From positions 186,001-250,000 of the forward strand of contig NZ_JAKILD010000002.1 in assembly GCF_023283825.1 (NCBI RefSeq): DNA of 64,000 nt, read 5' to 3'. The translations under genes and the position numbers were made by a program. How positions within the stretch are numbered: position 1 is the first letter of the stretch; the number at the start of each line of letters is the position of its first letter. Shown here piece by piece: positions 1-9,360 of the stretch. This DNA is from Shewanella olleyana. GTDB taxonomy: Bacteria; Pseudomonadota; Gammaproteobacteria; Enterobacterales; Shewanellaceae. The notes under the pieces are model-generated. The model did no database searches, was not told where the DNA came from, and was given only the letters and a program-made list of their open reading frames with translations.

Positions 1-1208
1 ATAAAACTCGTTTAAAACAAGAAAAGTTATTAGGTCGTTTTGGACCTGAAAACATTTTATTTCCACATAGTGAACTTGTGGACAATTGCAACAGCCATGA
101 TCCTGATATGTATGTTTTTTGTGGTGACCAATATTATGAAGCTACGCCAACCCAAGTATGGCGAGGTAGACCCGATTCTCATTTAGATATGTTGTATCGC
201 TGGTATTTGTGGTATTGGACATTTAGAGATTCAATCCGCAATAAACCCTCCATATTGTTAGCTGATGACCACGATGTATTACAAGGAAACTTGTGGGGCG
301 TAGGGGGAAGAGACCCTGTGGTACTTGAGGGCGAAAAACGCACTGAAGAAGACGGCGGTTATATGGAGACCAAAGCGCTCGTTAAAATGGTTTATCGAAT
401 GCAGCATGGGCATAATCCTGATGCTTATGATTCCACACCAATAGAGCATGATATCCCCGTGACTTATGGTGTTTTTGTGTACGGTGGTGTCAGTTTTGCT
501 TTAGTGGAAGACCGAAAATTTAAATCGCGACGTAATACAAAAATTAACCCGCTACATACTCAGGGTGAGCTGTTAGGTCATCGCCAGGAGCAGTTTTTAC
601 GTGCATGGGCTGATATGGATAATGAGTTGCCTAAGGTGTGCATTGCATCGTCTATTTGGGGCTCTCCACAAACTAAGAGTAATTTAGAGCCATTATTAGA
701 TTATGATTCAAATGGATACCCGCCTGATGGCAGAACTCGCGCGGTTAAGTTAATTAAAGATGCTGGTGCTGTTGTGATTTGTGGCGATCAACATTTACCT
801 ATGATGGCAAAACAAGGTCTTGATACCTTTGATGATGGACCGCTATTTTTTGCCGGTCCTGCCGCTGCAGCTTTCTGGCAGCGTTGGTTTGAAGGGTTAG
901 ATAAGTTGGATAACCAATTTAATAAAGACCCTAACACCGGTAACTTTACAGATACCTTTGGCAATAAAATGCGCGTATTGGCTGTGGCAAATCCGAAAGT
1001 GACTTATGATGACTTTAAGCAACAAACCAATAATTCATGGAGTAACTTTTTGGCAGACCGTTCACTAAAAAGTGAAGGATACGGCATTGTAAAGGTTGAC
1101 CATAAAGCCCAACAGTTTGAGTTTGAATGTTGGGAGTGGAATATCGACCCGAGTAAAGGAAAGCAATTTCCTGGCTGGCCTTATATTCATAAATTTGAAC
1201 AGGCTTAA
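1..1208 (+). CDS. PhoD-like metallophosphatase, 5'-truncated by the window edge
   Basis: The reading frame is open from base 3 with no stop, so the gene begins outside the window; the first in-window start-like codon (GTG at 78) lies inside the domain and is not a real start. About 400 C-terminal residues are seen. Metal-ligand motifs of the PhoD/alkaline phosphatase D fold are visible in order: GDQYY, DDHD, EDRKFK and, near the end, GDQH. Family members hydrolyse phosphate mono- or diesters with Fe/Ca or other metals and are usually exported; the signal peptide would lie off the window. PhoD-like genes occur in algal-polysaccharide loci, so a job tied to the neighbouring receptor and agarase is possible, but the substrate cannot be read from sequence. 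A hairpin terminator follows. Confidence 0.75.
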   Translation, partial: KTRLKQEKLLGRFGPENILFPHSELVDNCNSHDPDMYVFCGDQYYEATPTQVWRGRPDSHLDMLYRWYLWYWTFRDSIRNKPSILLADDHDVLQGNLWGVGGRDPVVLEGEKRTEEDGGYMETKALVKMVYRMQHGHNPDAYDSTPIEHDIPVTYGVFVYGGVSFALVEDRKFKSRRNTKINPLHTQGELLGHRQEQFLRAWADMDNELPKVCIASSIWGSPQTKSNLEPLLDYDSNGYPPDGRTRAVKLIKDAGAVVICGDQHLPMMAKQGLDTFDDGPLFFAGPAAAAFWQRWFEGLDKLDNQFNKDPNTGNFTDTFGNKMRVLAVANPKVTYDDFKQQTNNSWSNFLADRSLKSEGYGIVKVDHKAQQFEFECWEWNIDPSKGKQFPGWPYIHKFEQA

Positions 1209-1255
1209 CTGCAGATTCCGGCAAAAGCGTTGCCAGAATGATTATAAATCCGTTA

Positions 1256-1294
1256 CCCTCGAGATCTTTTATCGAGGGCAGCTTTTTATTTTTC
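1256..1294 (+). terminator. Rho-independent terminator after PhoD-like gene
   Basis: Arms CCCTCGA (1256-1262) and TCGAGGG (1272-1278) form a 7-bp stem around a 9-nt loop, followed by a T-rich run. The hairpin, loop included, is almost identical to one at 13662-13684, and the same phrase AGCTTTTTATTTT follows both. Confidence 0.8.
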
Positions 1295-1568
1295 AGGCAC
1301 CTTAATTGCAACAATTGCGCTACATTGGTAGCGGCCGCTTTGGATTGTTTTTGTATGATTAATTCATAAAATGCAACCAAAAATCATATTCCCCTTCGCA
1401 AGATAATTAACAATACCGTTACAATTCCTCATCTGTTAAAATTAAATTCACAACAGTAAGTATTATTTTAAATCATAGACTTAAGCCTAGTTTGAGTGAG
1501 TGGTTATGTAAGCGTTTAGCGAAGTAAATAAACGAATATCAGATAAAATAATAAAAAAAATATTGAAG

Positions 1569-1580
1569 ATTGTTAACAAA
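1569..1580. promoter_or_regulatory. candidate operator, near-palindrome ATTGTTAACAAA
   Basis: This matches ATTGTTAACAAT (seen at 11573-11584) at 11 of 12 positions. It lies about 115 bp upstream of the TonB receptor start. Assignment to a regulator is inference; the AraC-type or another local regulator could bind here. Confidence 0.3.
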
Positions 1581-1694
1581 ATTATGTTGACACAACTTCT
1601 CTAGTTGAGTAGTGTTTACAAACAGGGTTGCAACATTATATTAACTTTAGCGGCTCAGGTTAGGCAGAAACTAAACGCTCTTGGGGGAGTAAAC

Positions 1695-4600
1695 ATGCCA
1701 ATTAAAACGACAAGCTATAAATACAGTCCGGTTTGCATAGCTTTGCTTGCTGCAATGTCTATGCAAGTGACTGCAGAGGAAGCTTCTGATAATAATGCAG
1801 AAGAAATGGAAGTTATTCAGGTTAAAGGATTAAAAAGTAGTTTAAAAAAATCAATTAATGACAAACGCTTTTCAGAAAATTTAACAGACTCAATTAACGC
1901 CGAAGATATTGGTAAATCTACAGACCAAAATATTGCTGATGCATTATCTCGTGTAACCGGTGTTACAGTTCAGTCAGTTGACGGTGAAGGTTCAAGGATT
2001 ACCGTACGTGGTGCGAACTCTCAACAAAATAATATCAGCATGAACGGTGTACAGTTAGGTTCAACTGACTTTAGCCAAAGTGTTGACTTGTCGCAGTACT
2101 CTTCAGATATTTTATCAAAAATTGAAGTCGTAAAAACACCCAGTGCTGACCATGAAGAAGGGGCTTTAGGTGCAAACATTAATTTGATTACTAACAAGCC
2201 GTTAGATTTAAATTATAAAATTAGAACTGTAACGGTAGAAGGTCGATATAACGATTTACTAGAGGATGATAACTACAAGATTTCAGGCACATTTTCTGAG
2301 AAACTGTTAGATGACACATTCGGGGTAATTTTTACTGCAGTCAAAGAAACAAATTCTTATCGTAAAGATCAATATAGTGCTGATAACTGGGTGTCCGAGT
2401 TTTCTCATTTAGCAACAGATACCGACGGTAATCAAGTACAAGACGTTTGGGGCCTTACCAATAAAAATACCCGTTACGAGTTGTACAATAACGATGTAGA
2501 CCGCATGAATTTTAACTTGGGTTTACAGTGGGCACCAACAAACTCAACAGAATTTAATTTGAATACTAACTACACCAAACAAGCTTTTGAAAGCTCGATG
2601 CATGGTGTACAAGTACGCAGTGGCCAGCAAGGTAACATGATTGAAGGGGTTGACCCAGGTTTAGGGGGCGGCCCTTCACAATGGACTGATCCTCAACAAA
2701 ATTGGCATACCATTGACACTAAAACAAATACATTTACTAAATACCTAAATCGCTTTGGTGATGGCGGTTTGAGCCAGTCTGAAAACAAGTATGAAGAAGA
2801 AAACACAGTCGTATCATTCGATGTACGCCATGATATTACTGATAATCTCATTATGGATGCTGGTTTAGGTTATTCAAAATCAGAACGCATTCCTGAAAAT
2901 CAAGTTTTCATTGCCATGCAAAACTTTAGCAATATTAACCGTTGGTTAATTAAGAATGTTCCTGAAACAGATATCGAGCCAGTAGGTTACGACTGTACAA
3001 ATGGACCTTGTACTATTGTCGATGGCAGTGGCTTAATTGACTTTGGTGCTAACAATGAGTTTGGTGACCCATTAAATGTTTGGGATAACTATTCAACCAC
3101 AGGTTTTAACGCTGATGAATTAAATGCTCAGCATTTAACCTTCTTGAATCGCTCAGTTGTGGCAGTTGAAGATACTCAAAAGTCTGCTTTTATTGATTTC
3201 GATTGGGTATTAGATGTCGGCCCTTTGAGAAGTATTGAGTTTGGTGCTAAATACTCTGAGCGTGAAAAATACGTCGATAATCAACAGAATGCCTTTAACA
3301 GTGTGGCCGAAGGTGTTGTCGTTAATAACCCTTATACGGGTAACCCTGCAGTGTTGAATGACGGTCTGAATTCGTTATCTGGCGATTTGTTTGCAACTGA
3401 TTCAAATTTCCCTGTTGATGACTTTATGGCTAGTAATGGCTATGGACGGGATTCGATTACTGATGGTTGGACAACATTCTCTGCGTTTAAGGCTTTTGAA
3501 GTAGCCCTAGGTTCTCCAGCAGTAGGTTTTGATGCTGATGACTCTAATACTCGCTCTGCAGAGTTAGAAAACTTTGCTACCTATTTAAAAGCCAATTTTG
3601 ACTTTTTAGATGGCAAGTTATCTGGTGATTTAGGTGTCCGTTATGTTAAAACTGAAGTTTCAGCCGCGGGTTCTTCAGGTGTTCAGTTTGCATTTGACCC
3701 AGGTAATGTTGGCCGTTTAATGGACCCTTTCAAGCTGGCTGAATTGAGAGATTCGAGTCTTCCTGAATGTAGTGCGATCCCATTTTATGGTACAGATTGG
3801 AATGCAGAAGCCCGCTGGGGTCGTGTTGATGGCCAAGGTTACGATACTAACGGAACTAATGACTTTTCTGATGATATAGCACTTGCCGATGAAGGTCCTT
3901 GTTTTGACCCTAATGCAGTACAAGGCAATCCAAATGAATCAGATTGGTGGTTATGGCGCCATAGCGATGTATCTACAGAAAAATATTATGTTTATGGTGA
4001 TCGAGAGATTGATGAAAATGGACAGTTAGTTGCAACTGAAGATAGAAGCCTTCGAACTTTTGATGTGACTGGAACTCATGATTATGATGTATTTCTGCCA
4101 AGTTTAAATCTAAATTACATCTTGTTAGATGACACGGTTTTACGATTTGCAGCATCTAAAACAATGGCGCGCCCTCAAATTGATTCTCTACGTCCTGGTT
4201 TTAAAGTACGAGAAACACAGTGGGGCGGTTATAACCGTAATAACACGATTACATTAACATCGCCAAAGCTTGATCCATTAGAGTCAGTTAACTTTGATTT
4301 ATCCTATGAATGGTATTTCAACGAAACGAGTATGTTATCTGCAGGTCTTTTCTATAAAGATATGACTAACTTTGAAGAATCAGAAACTGTAGTGACCTAC
4401 ATGGATGATTTACGTGGTGTCGGGCTTGATGAAAACGAGTCATATAACCCTGAAGATCTAGTATTAATCGCAGGCCAAGATAGCCTTGAGCAGTGTATGC
4501 CCAAACGTTTTCAAGGCAGTGATGAGTTCCGAGAAGACTGGATGTATTCTGGCGATTTAGAACAAATGTGTGCCCAATTTAAAACGACACGTATTAAGAA

Positions 4601-5153
4601 TGGCAAAGGCGCGACAATTAAAGGGGTTGAATTACAATATATTCAAACCTTCGATATGTTACCTGGATGGATGTCTGGTTTAGGTATTCAAACCAACTAT
4701 ACCTATCAAGATAGCCAATATGACCAAGAAGTGTCCTCTATTGATGACAGTGTAAAGTTACCAGAGTTACAAGTAGCGTATACACCTGAACACAGTTATA
4801 ACTTAACGGCTTTTTGGGAAAAAAATGGCCATCAATTGCGCCTTTCTTACAGAGGCAACAGTGATCAACTTGCTAAACGTTCTTGGGAGTCAGGTTCGTT
4901 ATGGGAAGAGGGACGTCAAACACTCGATTTCTCAGCGAGTTATAAACTGAATGATTTTGTCACCTTCTCATTCCAGGCCGTTAACTTAACCGATGAAGGT
5001 GTACGTCAATATTACACCAGTCGATTCTTAAATGTGAATGGCGAGGTGTTAGATGAAGGAAGTCCAATAAGCGGTGATGCAACTGACTCACGTACTGTTT
5101 ATCAATATCAAACAGGACGTACATTCCGTTTAAATGCACGAATGAACTTCTAA
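1695..5153 (+). CDS. TonB-dependent outer-membrane receptor, carbohydrate type
   Basis: This 1152-residue protein begins at ATG 1695, chosen over an upstream frame extension because GGGGGAG stands 5 bases before it and a signal peptide ending near VTAEEA starts there. After the signal comes a short segment (EVIQVKG) that fits a TonB box, then a plug domain with LSRVTGVTVQ, ITVRGANSQQNNISMNGVQ and IEVVKTPSADHEEGALGANINL, then a long beta-barrel ending in an aromatic-terminated strand (RLNARMNF). The plug style is that of the large Xanthomonas/Caulobacter-type receptors (TIGR01782-like) used for oligosaccharide uptake. Directly upstream of a GH50 agarase gene, it most likely imports agar- or porphyran-derived oligosaccharides. 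The substrate is inferred from context only. Confidence 0.9.
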   Translation: MPIKTTSYKYSPVCIALLAAMSMQVTAEEASDNNAEEMEVIQVKGLKSSLKKSINDKRFSENLTDSINAEDIGKSTDQNIADALSRVTGVTVQSVDGEGSRITVRGANSQQNNISMNGVQLGSTDFSQSVDLSQYSSDILSKIEVVKTPSADHEEGALGANINLITNKPLDLNYKIRTVTVEGRYNDLLEDDNYKISGTFSEKLLDDTFGVIFTAVKETNSYRKDQYSADNWVSEFSHLATDTDGNQVQDVWGLTNKNTRYELYNNDVDRMNFNLGLQWAPTNSTEFNLNTNYTKQAFESSMHGVQVRSGQQGNMIEGVDPGLGGGPSQWTDPQQNWHTIDTKTNTFTKYLNRFGDGGLSQSENKYEEENTVVSFDVRHDITDNLIMDAGLGYSKSERIPENQVFIAMQNFSNINRWLIKNVPETDIEPVGYDCTNGPCTIVDGSGLIDFGANNEFGDPLNVWDNYSTTGFNADELNAQHLTFLNRSVVAVEDTQKSAFIDFDWVLDVGPLRSIEFGAKYSEREKYVDNQQNAFNSVAEGVVVNNPYTGNPAVLNDGLNSLSGDLFATDSNFPVDDFMASNGYGRDSITDGWTTFSAFKAFEVALGSPAVGFDADDSNTRSAELENFATYLKANFDFLDGKLSGDLGVRYVKTEVSAAGSSGVQFAFDPGNVGRLMDPFKLAELRDSSLPECSAIPFYGTDWNAEARWGRVDGQGYDTNGTNDFSDDIALADEGPCFDPNAVQGNPNESDWWLWRHSDVSTEKYYVYGDREIDENGQLVATEDRSLRTFDVTGTHDYDVFLPSLNLNYILLDDTVLRFAASKTMARPQIDSLRPGFKVRETQWGGYNRNNTITLTSPKLDPLESVNFDLSYEWYFNETSMLSAGLFYKDMTNFEESETVVTYMDDLRGVGLDENESYNPEDLVLIAGQDSLEQCMPKRFQGSDEFREDWMYSGDLEQMCAQFKTTRIKNGKGATIKGVELQYIQTFDMLPGWMSGLGIQTNYTYQDSQYDQEVSSIDDSVKLPELQVAYTPEHSYNLTAFWEKNGHQLRLSYRGNSDQLAKRSWESGSLWEEGRQTLDFSASYKLNDFVTFSFQAVNLTDEGVRQYYTSRFLNVNGEVLDEGSPISGDATDSRTVYQYQTGRTFRLNARMNF

Positions 5154-5169
5154 AGGTAACTTTATATAA

Positions 5170-5196
5170 AGGGTCACATTTGTGGCCCTTTTTTTG
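5170..5196 (+). terminator. Rho-independent terminator after TonB receptor
   Basis: AGGGTCACA and TGTGGCCCT pair (one G-U) over a 2-nt spacer and run into a string of T. It separates the receptor from the agarase transcript, or lets expression taper between them. Confidence 0.8.
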
Positions 5197-5275
5197 TTCC
5201 AATACCAAACTTACAAGCACCTGGGGTTTAATCAATTCAATTTGCTTATTATTGGCTGATGGTTAGGAGAACCAC

Positions 5276-7624
5276 ATGAAAAAGAATTATAGTTATCAAC
5301 TACTTGTTCTGAGTAGTGCCATTGCGATAGCCGGCTGCTCAGAGCAAGCAAAGGTCAAGCAGCCGACTTTAACAGTAACGACTATTACAACTGACAACAT
5401 CGAAGAGGACGTTAGCACGCTTGCGCCTTCCTTAATAACAACCTTGGTCAGCTTTGACTCACAAGAACAGCAAAGCTGGGTGCAAAATAAATCAGCCTCA
5501 AGCAAAGTAAACCAAAACCAACTTGATATTGAGTTTTCAGCGCAACACAATATTTCTACTGTTAGTATCGTGCCTGAGCAGCCTTGGAATTTATCGCAAT
5601 ATTCACAATATAACTTAGCGTTTAATGTCGTGAATCCTCAAGATAAATCTGTGCATTTTTATTTGTCTGTTGAGAATCTACAGGGGGAATATCAAAGTCG
5701 GTCTGTGAGTATCGAACCCCTTTACAAGGGCACAGTGTTTTTCCCCCTTGATGGCATAGAAGCCGATACTGAGACAGGTTTATGGGGCGATGCTAAACCA
5801 TGGGAAACCGATGATTTGTTGATGGTTTGGCGTTCTTGGCGAGCAGATGATGTAGATTTAACTCAAATTGCAGCGTTAAATTTTTTTACGATAGGAATAC
5901 TAGAAAACCATTCTCTAGAAGTCTCTGATATTCGCATTAGGGCGAATCCAAAGACAAATCCACAATGGATGAAAAATATTGTTGACCAGTATGGCCAAAA
6001 CGCGCTGATTGATTATCCGCTAAAAATTACCTCAGATGAACAATTAGCACAGCAAACAGCAGAAGAGTTGGCTCAACTTAATGCATCAACAGGCATGCCA
6101 AACCGTTCAAAATACGGTGGGTATACAAAAGGGCCTAAACTTGAAGCATCAGGTTTTTTTAGAACGGAAAAAATTGATGGTAAATGGTGGATGGTGGACC
6201 CTGAAGGACATGTGTTTTTCTCACATGGGCCAGCTAATGTGCGCATGGCCAATATGTCTACCTTAACCGGGATTGATTATAAAGATGATGCTGTGCGTTA
6301 TCGTGACCCCAGCGAAACCACTCCTGAAGATTCAATGGGAACAGTGCACATTCCACAAGCCATAAAAGACAGCCGGTACGTGACTTCACCGCTACGCCAC
6401 AATATGTTTGAGTGGTTGCCAGAATACTCCGATCCGCTGGCTAAACAGTACAGTTACCGCCGTTCAACCCACAAGGGCGCAATGCCTCATGGTGAAACAT
6501 ACAGTTTTTATCAAGCGAATTTACAACGTAAATATGGCAATCAGCCTGAAGGTGCTTATTTAACAAAATGGCATGAGGTGACATTGTCTAGAATGAAAGA
6601 CTGGGGTTTTACCTCGTTCGGCAATTGGGTTGACCCGGCCTTTTATGCGGCCGAACAAGTGCCATATTTTGCCAATGGTTGGATTATTGGTGATTTTAAA
6701 ACGCTTTCTGGTTCGGTTAACCATTGGGGGCTGATGCCTGATCCTTTTGACCCAGAATTTGCTCGACGCGCTAAAGTTACCATTGATGAGATTTCTGCAG
6801 CAGTTAACGACTCACCTTGGTGTGCAGGCATTTTTATCGATAATGAAAAAAGCTGGGGCGAACGTGATGGTTCAGTCGCCGCGAGGTACGGCGTAATTTT
6901 AGATGCATTATCTAAAAGCGTCACTGAAAGTCCTGCTAAAAAAGCCTTTAGTGAATTCTTACAGCAAAAGTATAACAAAATTGAGCAGTTAAATGCCGCT
7001 TGGCAAACTGACATTAGTGATTGGGGAACACTTAACCAAGGGGTTACCTTTAGCCAATTTAGCGAAAACCAAGTGGCTGATTTATCGCGTTTATTAGAAA
7101 TTTTAGGTGAACAATACTTTAACGTGGTACATAACACTTTAGCAGAGAAAATGCCTAATCATTTATACATGGGCGCCAGAATGGCGAATTGGGGCATGCC
7201 TGATGAAATCATTAAGGCTTCATTAAAGTATTCTGATGTATTGAGCTTCAATATTTATGAAGAAGGCATGCAACCGCATTTTTGGGCATTTTTAGAAGAA
7301 GTTGATTTACCCGTGGTTATTGGTGAGTTTCATATAGGCAGTACTGAAGGCTCTGGTTTATTCAATCCTGGAATTGTTCATGCTAGTGGTCAGCAAGATA
7401 GGGCTGACAAGTATCAGCAATATATGGAAAGTGTTTTGGAAAAACCTTATATGGTTGGCGCACACTGGTTTCAATATATTGATGAACCGCTTACCGGTCG
7501 TGCATTTGATGGTGAAAATGCCAATATTGGTTTTGTGACCGTCACCGACACACCTTATCCTGCGTTAATTAATGCCGTTAAAACCGTCACCTCGACTATG
7601 TATCAGCAACGACTCAAACAATAA
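5276..7624 (+). CDS. GH50 beta-agarase, lipoprotein
   Basis: This 782-residue protein starts with a lipoprotein signal (lipobox IAGC, lipidated Cys21), so it is probably anchored in a membrane, outer leaflet or periplasmic side unknown. A roughly 200-residue beta-rich N-terminal domain (lectin/CBM-like) precedes a TIM-barrel catalytic domain. Two signatures fit GH50 agarases: FIDNEKSWG, with candidate acid/base Glu524, and IGEFHIGS, with candidate nucleophile Glu684. Their separation of 160 residues is close to that of the characterised Saccharophagus Aga50D. GH50 enzymes mostly release neoagarobiose (exo) or small neoagaro-oligosaccharides from agarose. AGGAG sits before the ATG. It lies behind the receptor and before the P450 operon, with hairpin terminators on both sides. 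Confidence 0.88.
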   Translation: MKKNYSYQLLVLSSAIAIAGCSEQAKVKQPTLTVTTITTDNIEEDVSTLAPSLITTLVSFDSQEQQSWVQNKSASSKVNQNQLDIEFSAQHNISTVSIVPEQPWNLSQYSQYNLAFNVVNPQDKSVHFYLSVENLQGEYQSRSVSIEPLYKGTVFFPLDGIEADTETGLWGDAKPWETDDLLMVWRSWRADDVDLTQIAALNFFTIGILENHSLEVSDIRIRANPKTNPQWMKNIVDQYGQNALIDYPLKITSDEQLAQQTAEELAQLNASTGMPNRSKYGGYTKGPKLEASGFFRTEKIDGKWWMVDPEGHVFFSHGPANVRMANMSTLTGIDYKDDAVRYRDPSETTPEDSMGTVHIPQAIKDSRYVTSPLRHNMFEWLPEYSDPLAKQYSYRRSTHKGAMPHGETYSFYQANLQRKYGNQPEGAYLTKWHEVTLSRMKDWGFTSFGNWVDPAFYAAEQVPYFANGWIIGDFKTLSGSVNHWGLMPDPFDPEFARRAKVTIDEISAAVNDSPWCAGIFIDNEKSWGERDGSVAARYGVILDALSKSVTESPAKKAFSEFLQQKYNKIEQLNAAWQTDISDWGTLNQGVTFSQFSENQVADLSRLLEILGEQYFNVVHNTLAEKMPNHLYMGARMANWGMPDEIIKASLKYSDVLSFNIYEEGMQPHFWAFLEEVDLPVVIGEFHIGSTEGSGLFNPGIVHASGQQDRADKYQQYMESVLEKPYMVGAHWFQYIDEPLTGRAFDGENANIGFVTVTDTPYPALINAVKTVTSTMYQQRLKQ

Positions 7625-7649
7625 GCTTTGAATATAAGCATTATTTATT

Positions 7650-7682
7650 AGGCTATTTCCCCGCTGCAATAGCCTTTTTTTA
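7650..7682 (+). terminator. Rho-independent terminator after the agarase gene
   Basis: AGGCTAT (7650-7656) pairs with ATAGCCT (7669-7675), followed by seven T. It implies that the P450 gene has its own promoter in the next 120 bp. Confidence 0.8.
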
Positions 7683-7800
7683 TCCCTATTAATAAGTTAA
7701 CAAAGGACATCAAAGTGATATTTTTGAACACTATTTGTGTATTTAAGCATCAAGTAACTCGCTAGGATATGACAAAGTTTATACATTTTGAGGTGTAATA

Positions 7801-8991
7801 ATGACAACCAAAATTAGCGGTGTTAGCCAATTTAATGATGCATTTGCAACGCAGCGCACCACATCAGGCATAGGTCAAATGGACGATCAAAACGACCCTA
7901 TTAGTATGATTTTGGGCTTGAAGGAGGTACGCAAGGCTGCGCATAATTGTGCTACTTTTCAATCTGGCGCTAAACCTGGTCGAATTGTTATCCCATCTGA
8001 AGTAGCCATACGAGAAACCAGACAAATCCCATTTGAAGTGGATCCCCCTGAGCACAAAGGTTTCCGTGAATTACTTAATCCTTGGTTTAAACGACCACAA
8101 GATAAATCATATCAAATTAAGTTACAGCAGATCATTGATATCACCATTGCCCAAGCTTTATCGGCGGATTCGCTTGATATTGTGGCTGATTTTGCTTTGC
8201 CACTTCAGTCTAAAGCGCTCACTTTATTATTAAATACCCCTATGGATAATGCTCAAACCTGGATTGATTGGGGCACGCACGTATTCAGAAGCGAATCCAG
8301 TCATTTAGATGCCAATAAAGCTAATATTTTATATGACTATATTGATGCTGAAATTGATAAAGCCAGTATAAATAACCAGCCTTGTGAAGCGTCTGAACAA
8401 GACCTGTATACCGTGTTACTTAATGCTGAGGTTGATGGGAAAAAGCTGACTAAAGAACAAATTAAAGGGGTGATGATTTTAACTTTTGCGGGTGGTCGAG
8501 ATACGGTCATTAACGCGATCACCAATACCTTAGCTTACTTTAGTGAAAATATGGATGATTTAAAGCGCATTGCAGCTGAGCCTAACATCAATAATCGGGC
8601 GGTTGAAGAGTTAATTCGCTATTTTTCACCGTTAACACAGATGGGCCGCGTGGTCACAGAAGACACTGCAGTTTGCGAACATGCCATCAAAGCCGATAGC
8701 AGGATTTCATTATGTTGGGCATCGGCTAATCGAGATGAGAATGTGTTTAGTCATCCTAATACTGTCGATTTTGATCGTAAAGTGAATCCCCATGTGAGTT
8801 TTGGTTTTAGTCATCACAATTGTTTAGGGGCAACTCATGCAAGGCAGATTTTAAGACAACTGGTGTTAACGTTGGCTAATAAAGTCAATGACATTGATGT
8901 TGTCAGTGCTGATGAAAACATTGAACAGCTCGGTGAGTTTTCACGCAAAGTGGGCTTTAACCGTCTAGTGGTTAGCCTGTCTGCTAAATAA
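7801..8991 (+). CDS. cytochrome P450 monooxygenase, candidate 6-O-methyl-galactose demethylase
   Basis: This is a 396-residue soluble bacterial P450. Visible hallmarks are the I-helix AGGRDT, the K-helix ExxR (EELIRY), and the haem-ligand region FGFSHHNCLG with Cys341. The usual second glycine of the haem motif is Ser here. It heads an operon with its own [2Fe-2S] ferredoxin and ferredoxin reductase, making a complete class I electron chain. Next to a GH50 agarase and formaldehyde-handling enzymes, this matches the described marine system in which a P450 oxidatively demethylates 6-O-methyl-D-galactose from porphyran, giving galactose and formaldehyde. The P450 assignment is secure; the substrate is inferred from context. 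Other O-methyl sugars or methoxy compounds remain possible. Confidence 0.9.
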   Translation: MTTKISGVSQFNDAFATQRTTSGIGQMDDQNDPISMILGLKEVRKAAHNCATFQSGAKPGRIVIPSEVAIRETRQIPFEVDPPEHKGFRELLNPWFKRPQDKSYQIKLQQIIDITIAQALSADSLDIVADFALPLQSKALTLLLNTPMDNAQTWIDWGTHVFRSESSHLDANKANILYDYIDAEIDKASINNQPCEASEQDLYTVLLNAEVDGKKLTKEQIKGVMILTFAGGRDTVINAITNTLAYFSENMDDLKRIAAEPNINNRAVEELIRYFSPLTQMGRVVTEDTAVCEHAIKADSRISLCWASANRDENVFSHPNTVDFDRKVNPHVSFGFSHHNCLGATHARQILRQLVLTLANKVNDIDVVSADENIEQLGEFSRKVGFNRLVVSLSAK

Positions 8992-9034
8992 CGAATAACG
9001 CAAAACATAACACCTACAATAAAGGAATTAAATC

Positions 9035-9343
9035 ATGGCTAAAGTCATTTTTGTTACTCAAAACAACGGCTCGATGGAAGTGGAAGGCGACAGTGGATCT
9101 TTAATGGAGTTGGCTGTGGCAAATGGTGTAGCAGGCATTGATGGTGATTGTGGCGGTGTATGTTCATGTGCCACTTGTCATATATATGTTGAACCTGCCG
9201 ATTTTGAAAAAATAGGTCAGCCTGAAGAGATTGAAAGTGACATGCTGCAATTAGATGACAATGTGCGTGAATTTAGCCGTTTATGCTGCCAAATTGAAGT
9301 GTCAGAAGTGATTGATGGTATGACGTTTGTTGTGGCTAATTAA
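9035..9343 (+). CDS. [2Fe-2S] ferredoxin, P450 redox partner
   Basis: This 102-residue adrenodoxin/putidaredoxin-type ferredoxin has cluster ligands Cys39-x5-Cys45-x2-Cys48 (within CGGVCSCATC) and a fourth in RLCCQI, most likely Cys85. An extra Cys43 lies inside the binding loop. AAAGGA precedes the ATG. It begins 43 bp after the P450 gene and ends 17 bp before the reductase gene, so the three are almost surely one transcript. Its role is to carry single electrons from the reductase to the P450 haem in the cytoplasm. Confidence 0.93.
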   Translation: MAKVIFVTQNNGSMEVEGDSGSLMELAVANGVAGIDGDCGGVCSCATCHIYVEPADFEKIGQPEEIESDMLQLDDNVREFSRLCCQIEVSEVIDGMTFVVAN

Positions 9344-9360
9344 TAAAGTGATTATGACTT

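Larger units (their letters stand above)
1209..1694. other. 486-bp intergenic region before the TonB receptor gene
   Basis: No convincing gene was seen; the short frames here run across terminator and AT-rich DNA. It holds the PhoD-gene terminator near its start, a long AT-rich stretch, and a near-palindrome ATTGTTAACAAA at 1569-1580 that resembles elements upstream of other genes in the same accessory region. The receptor promoter should be here but no strong -35/-10 pair stood out. Confidence 0.5.

Noticed and set aside
1096-1305. Open frame across the end of the PhoD-like gene and its terminator
   Set aside because: It overlaps real coding sequence and then reads through the terminator hairpin.
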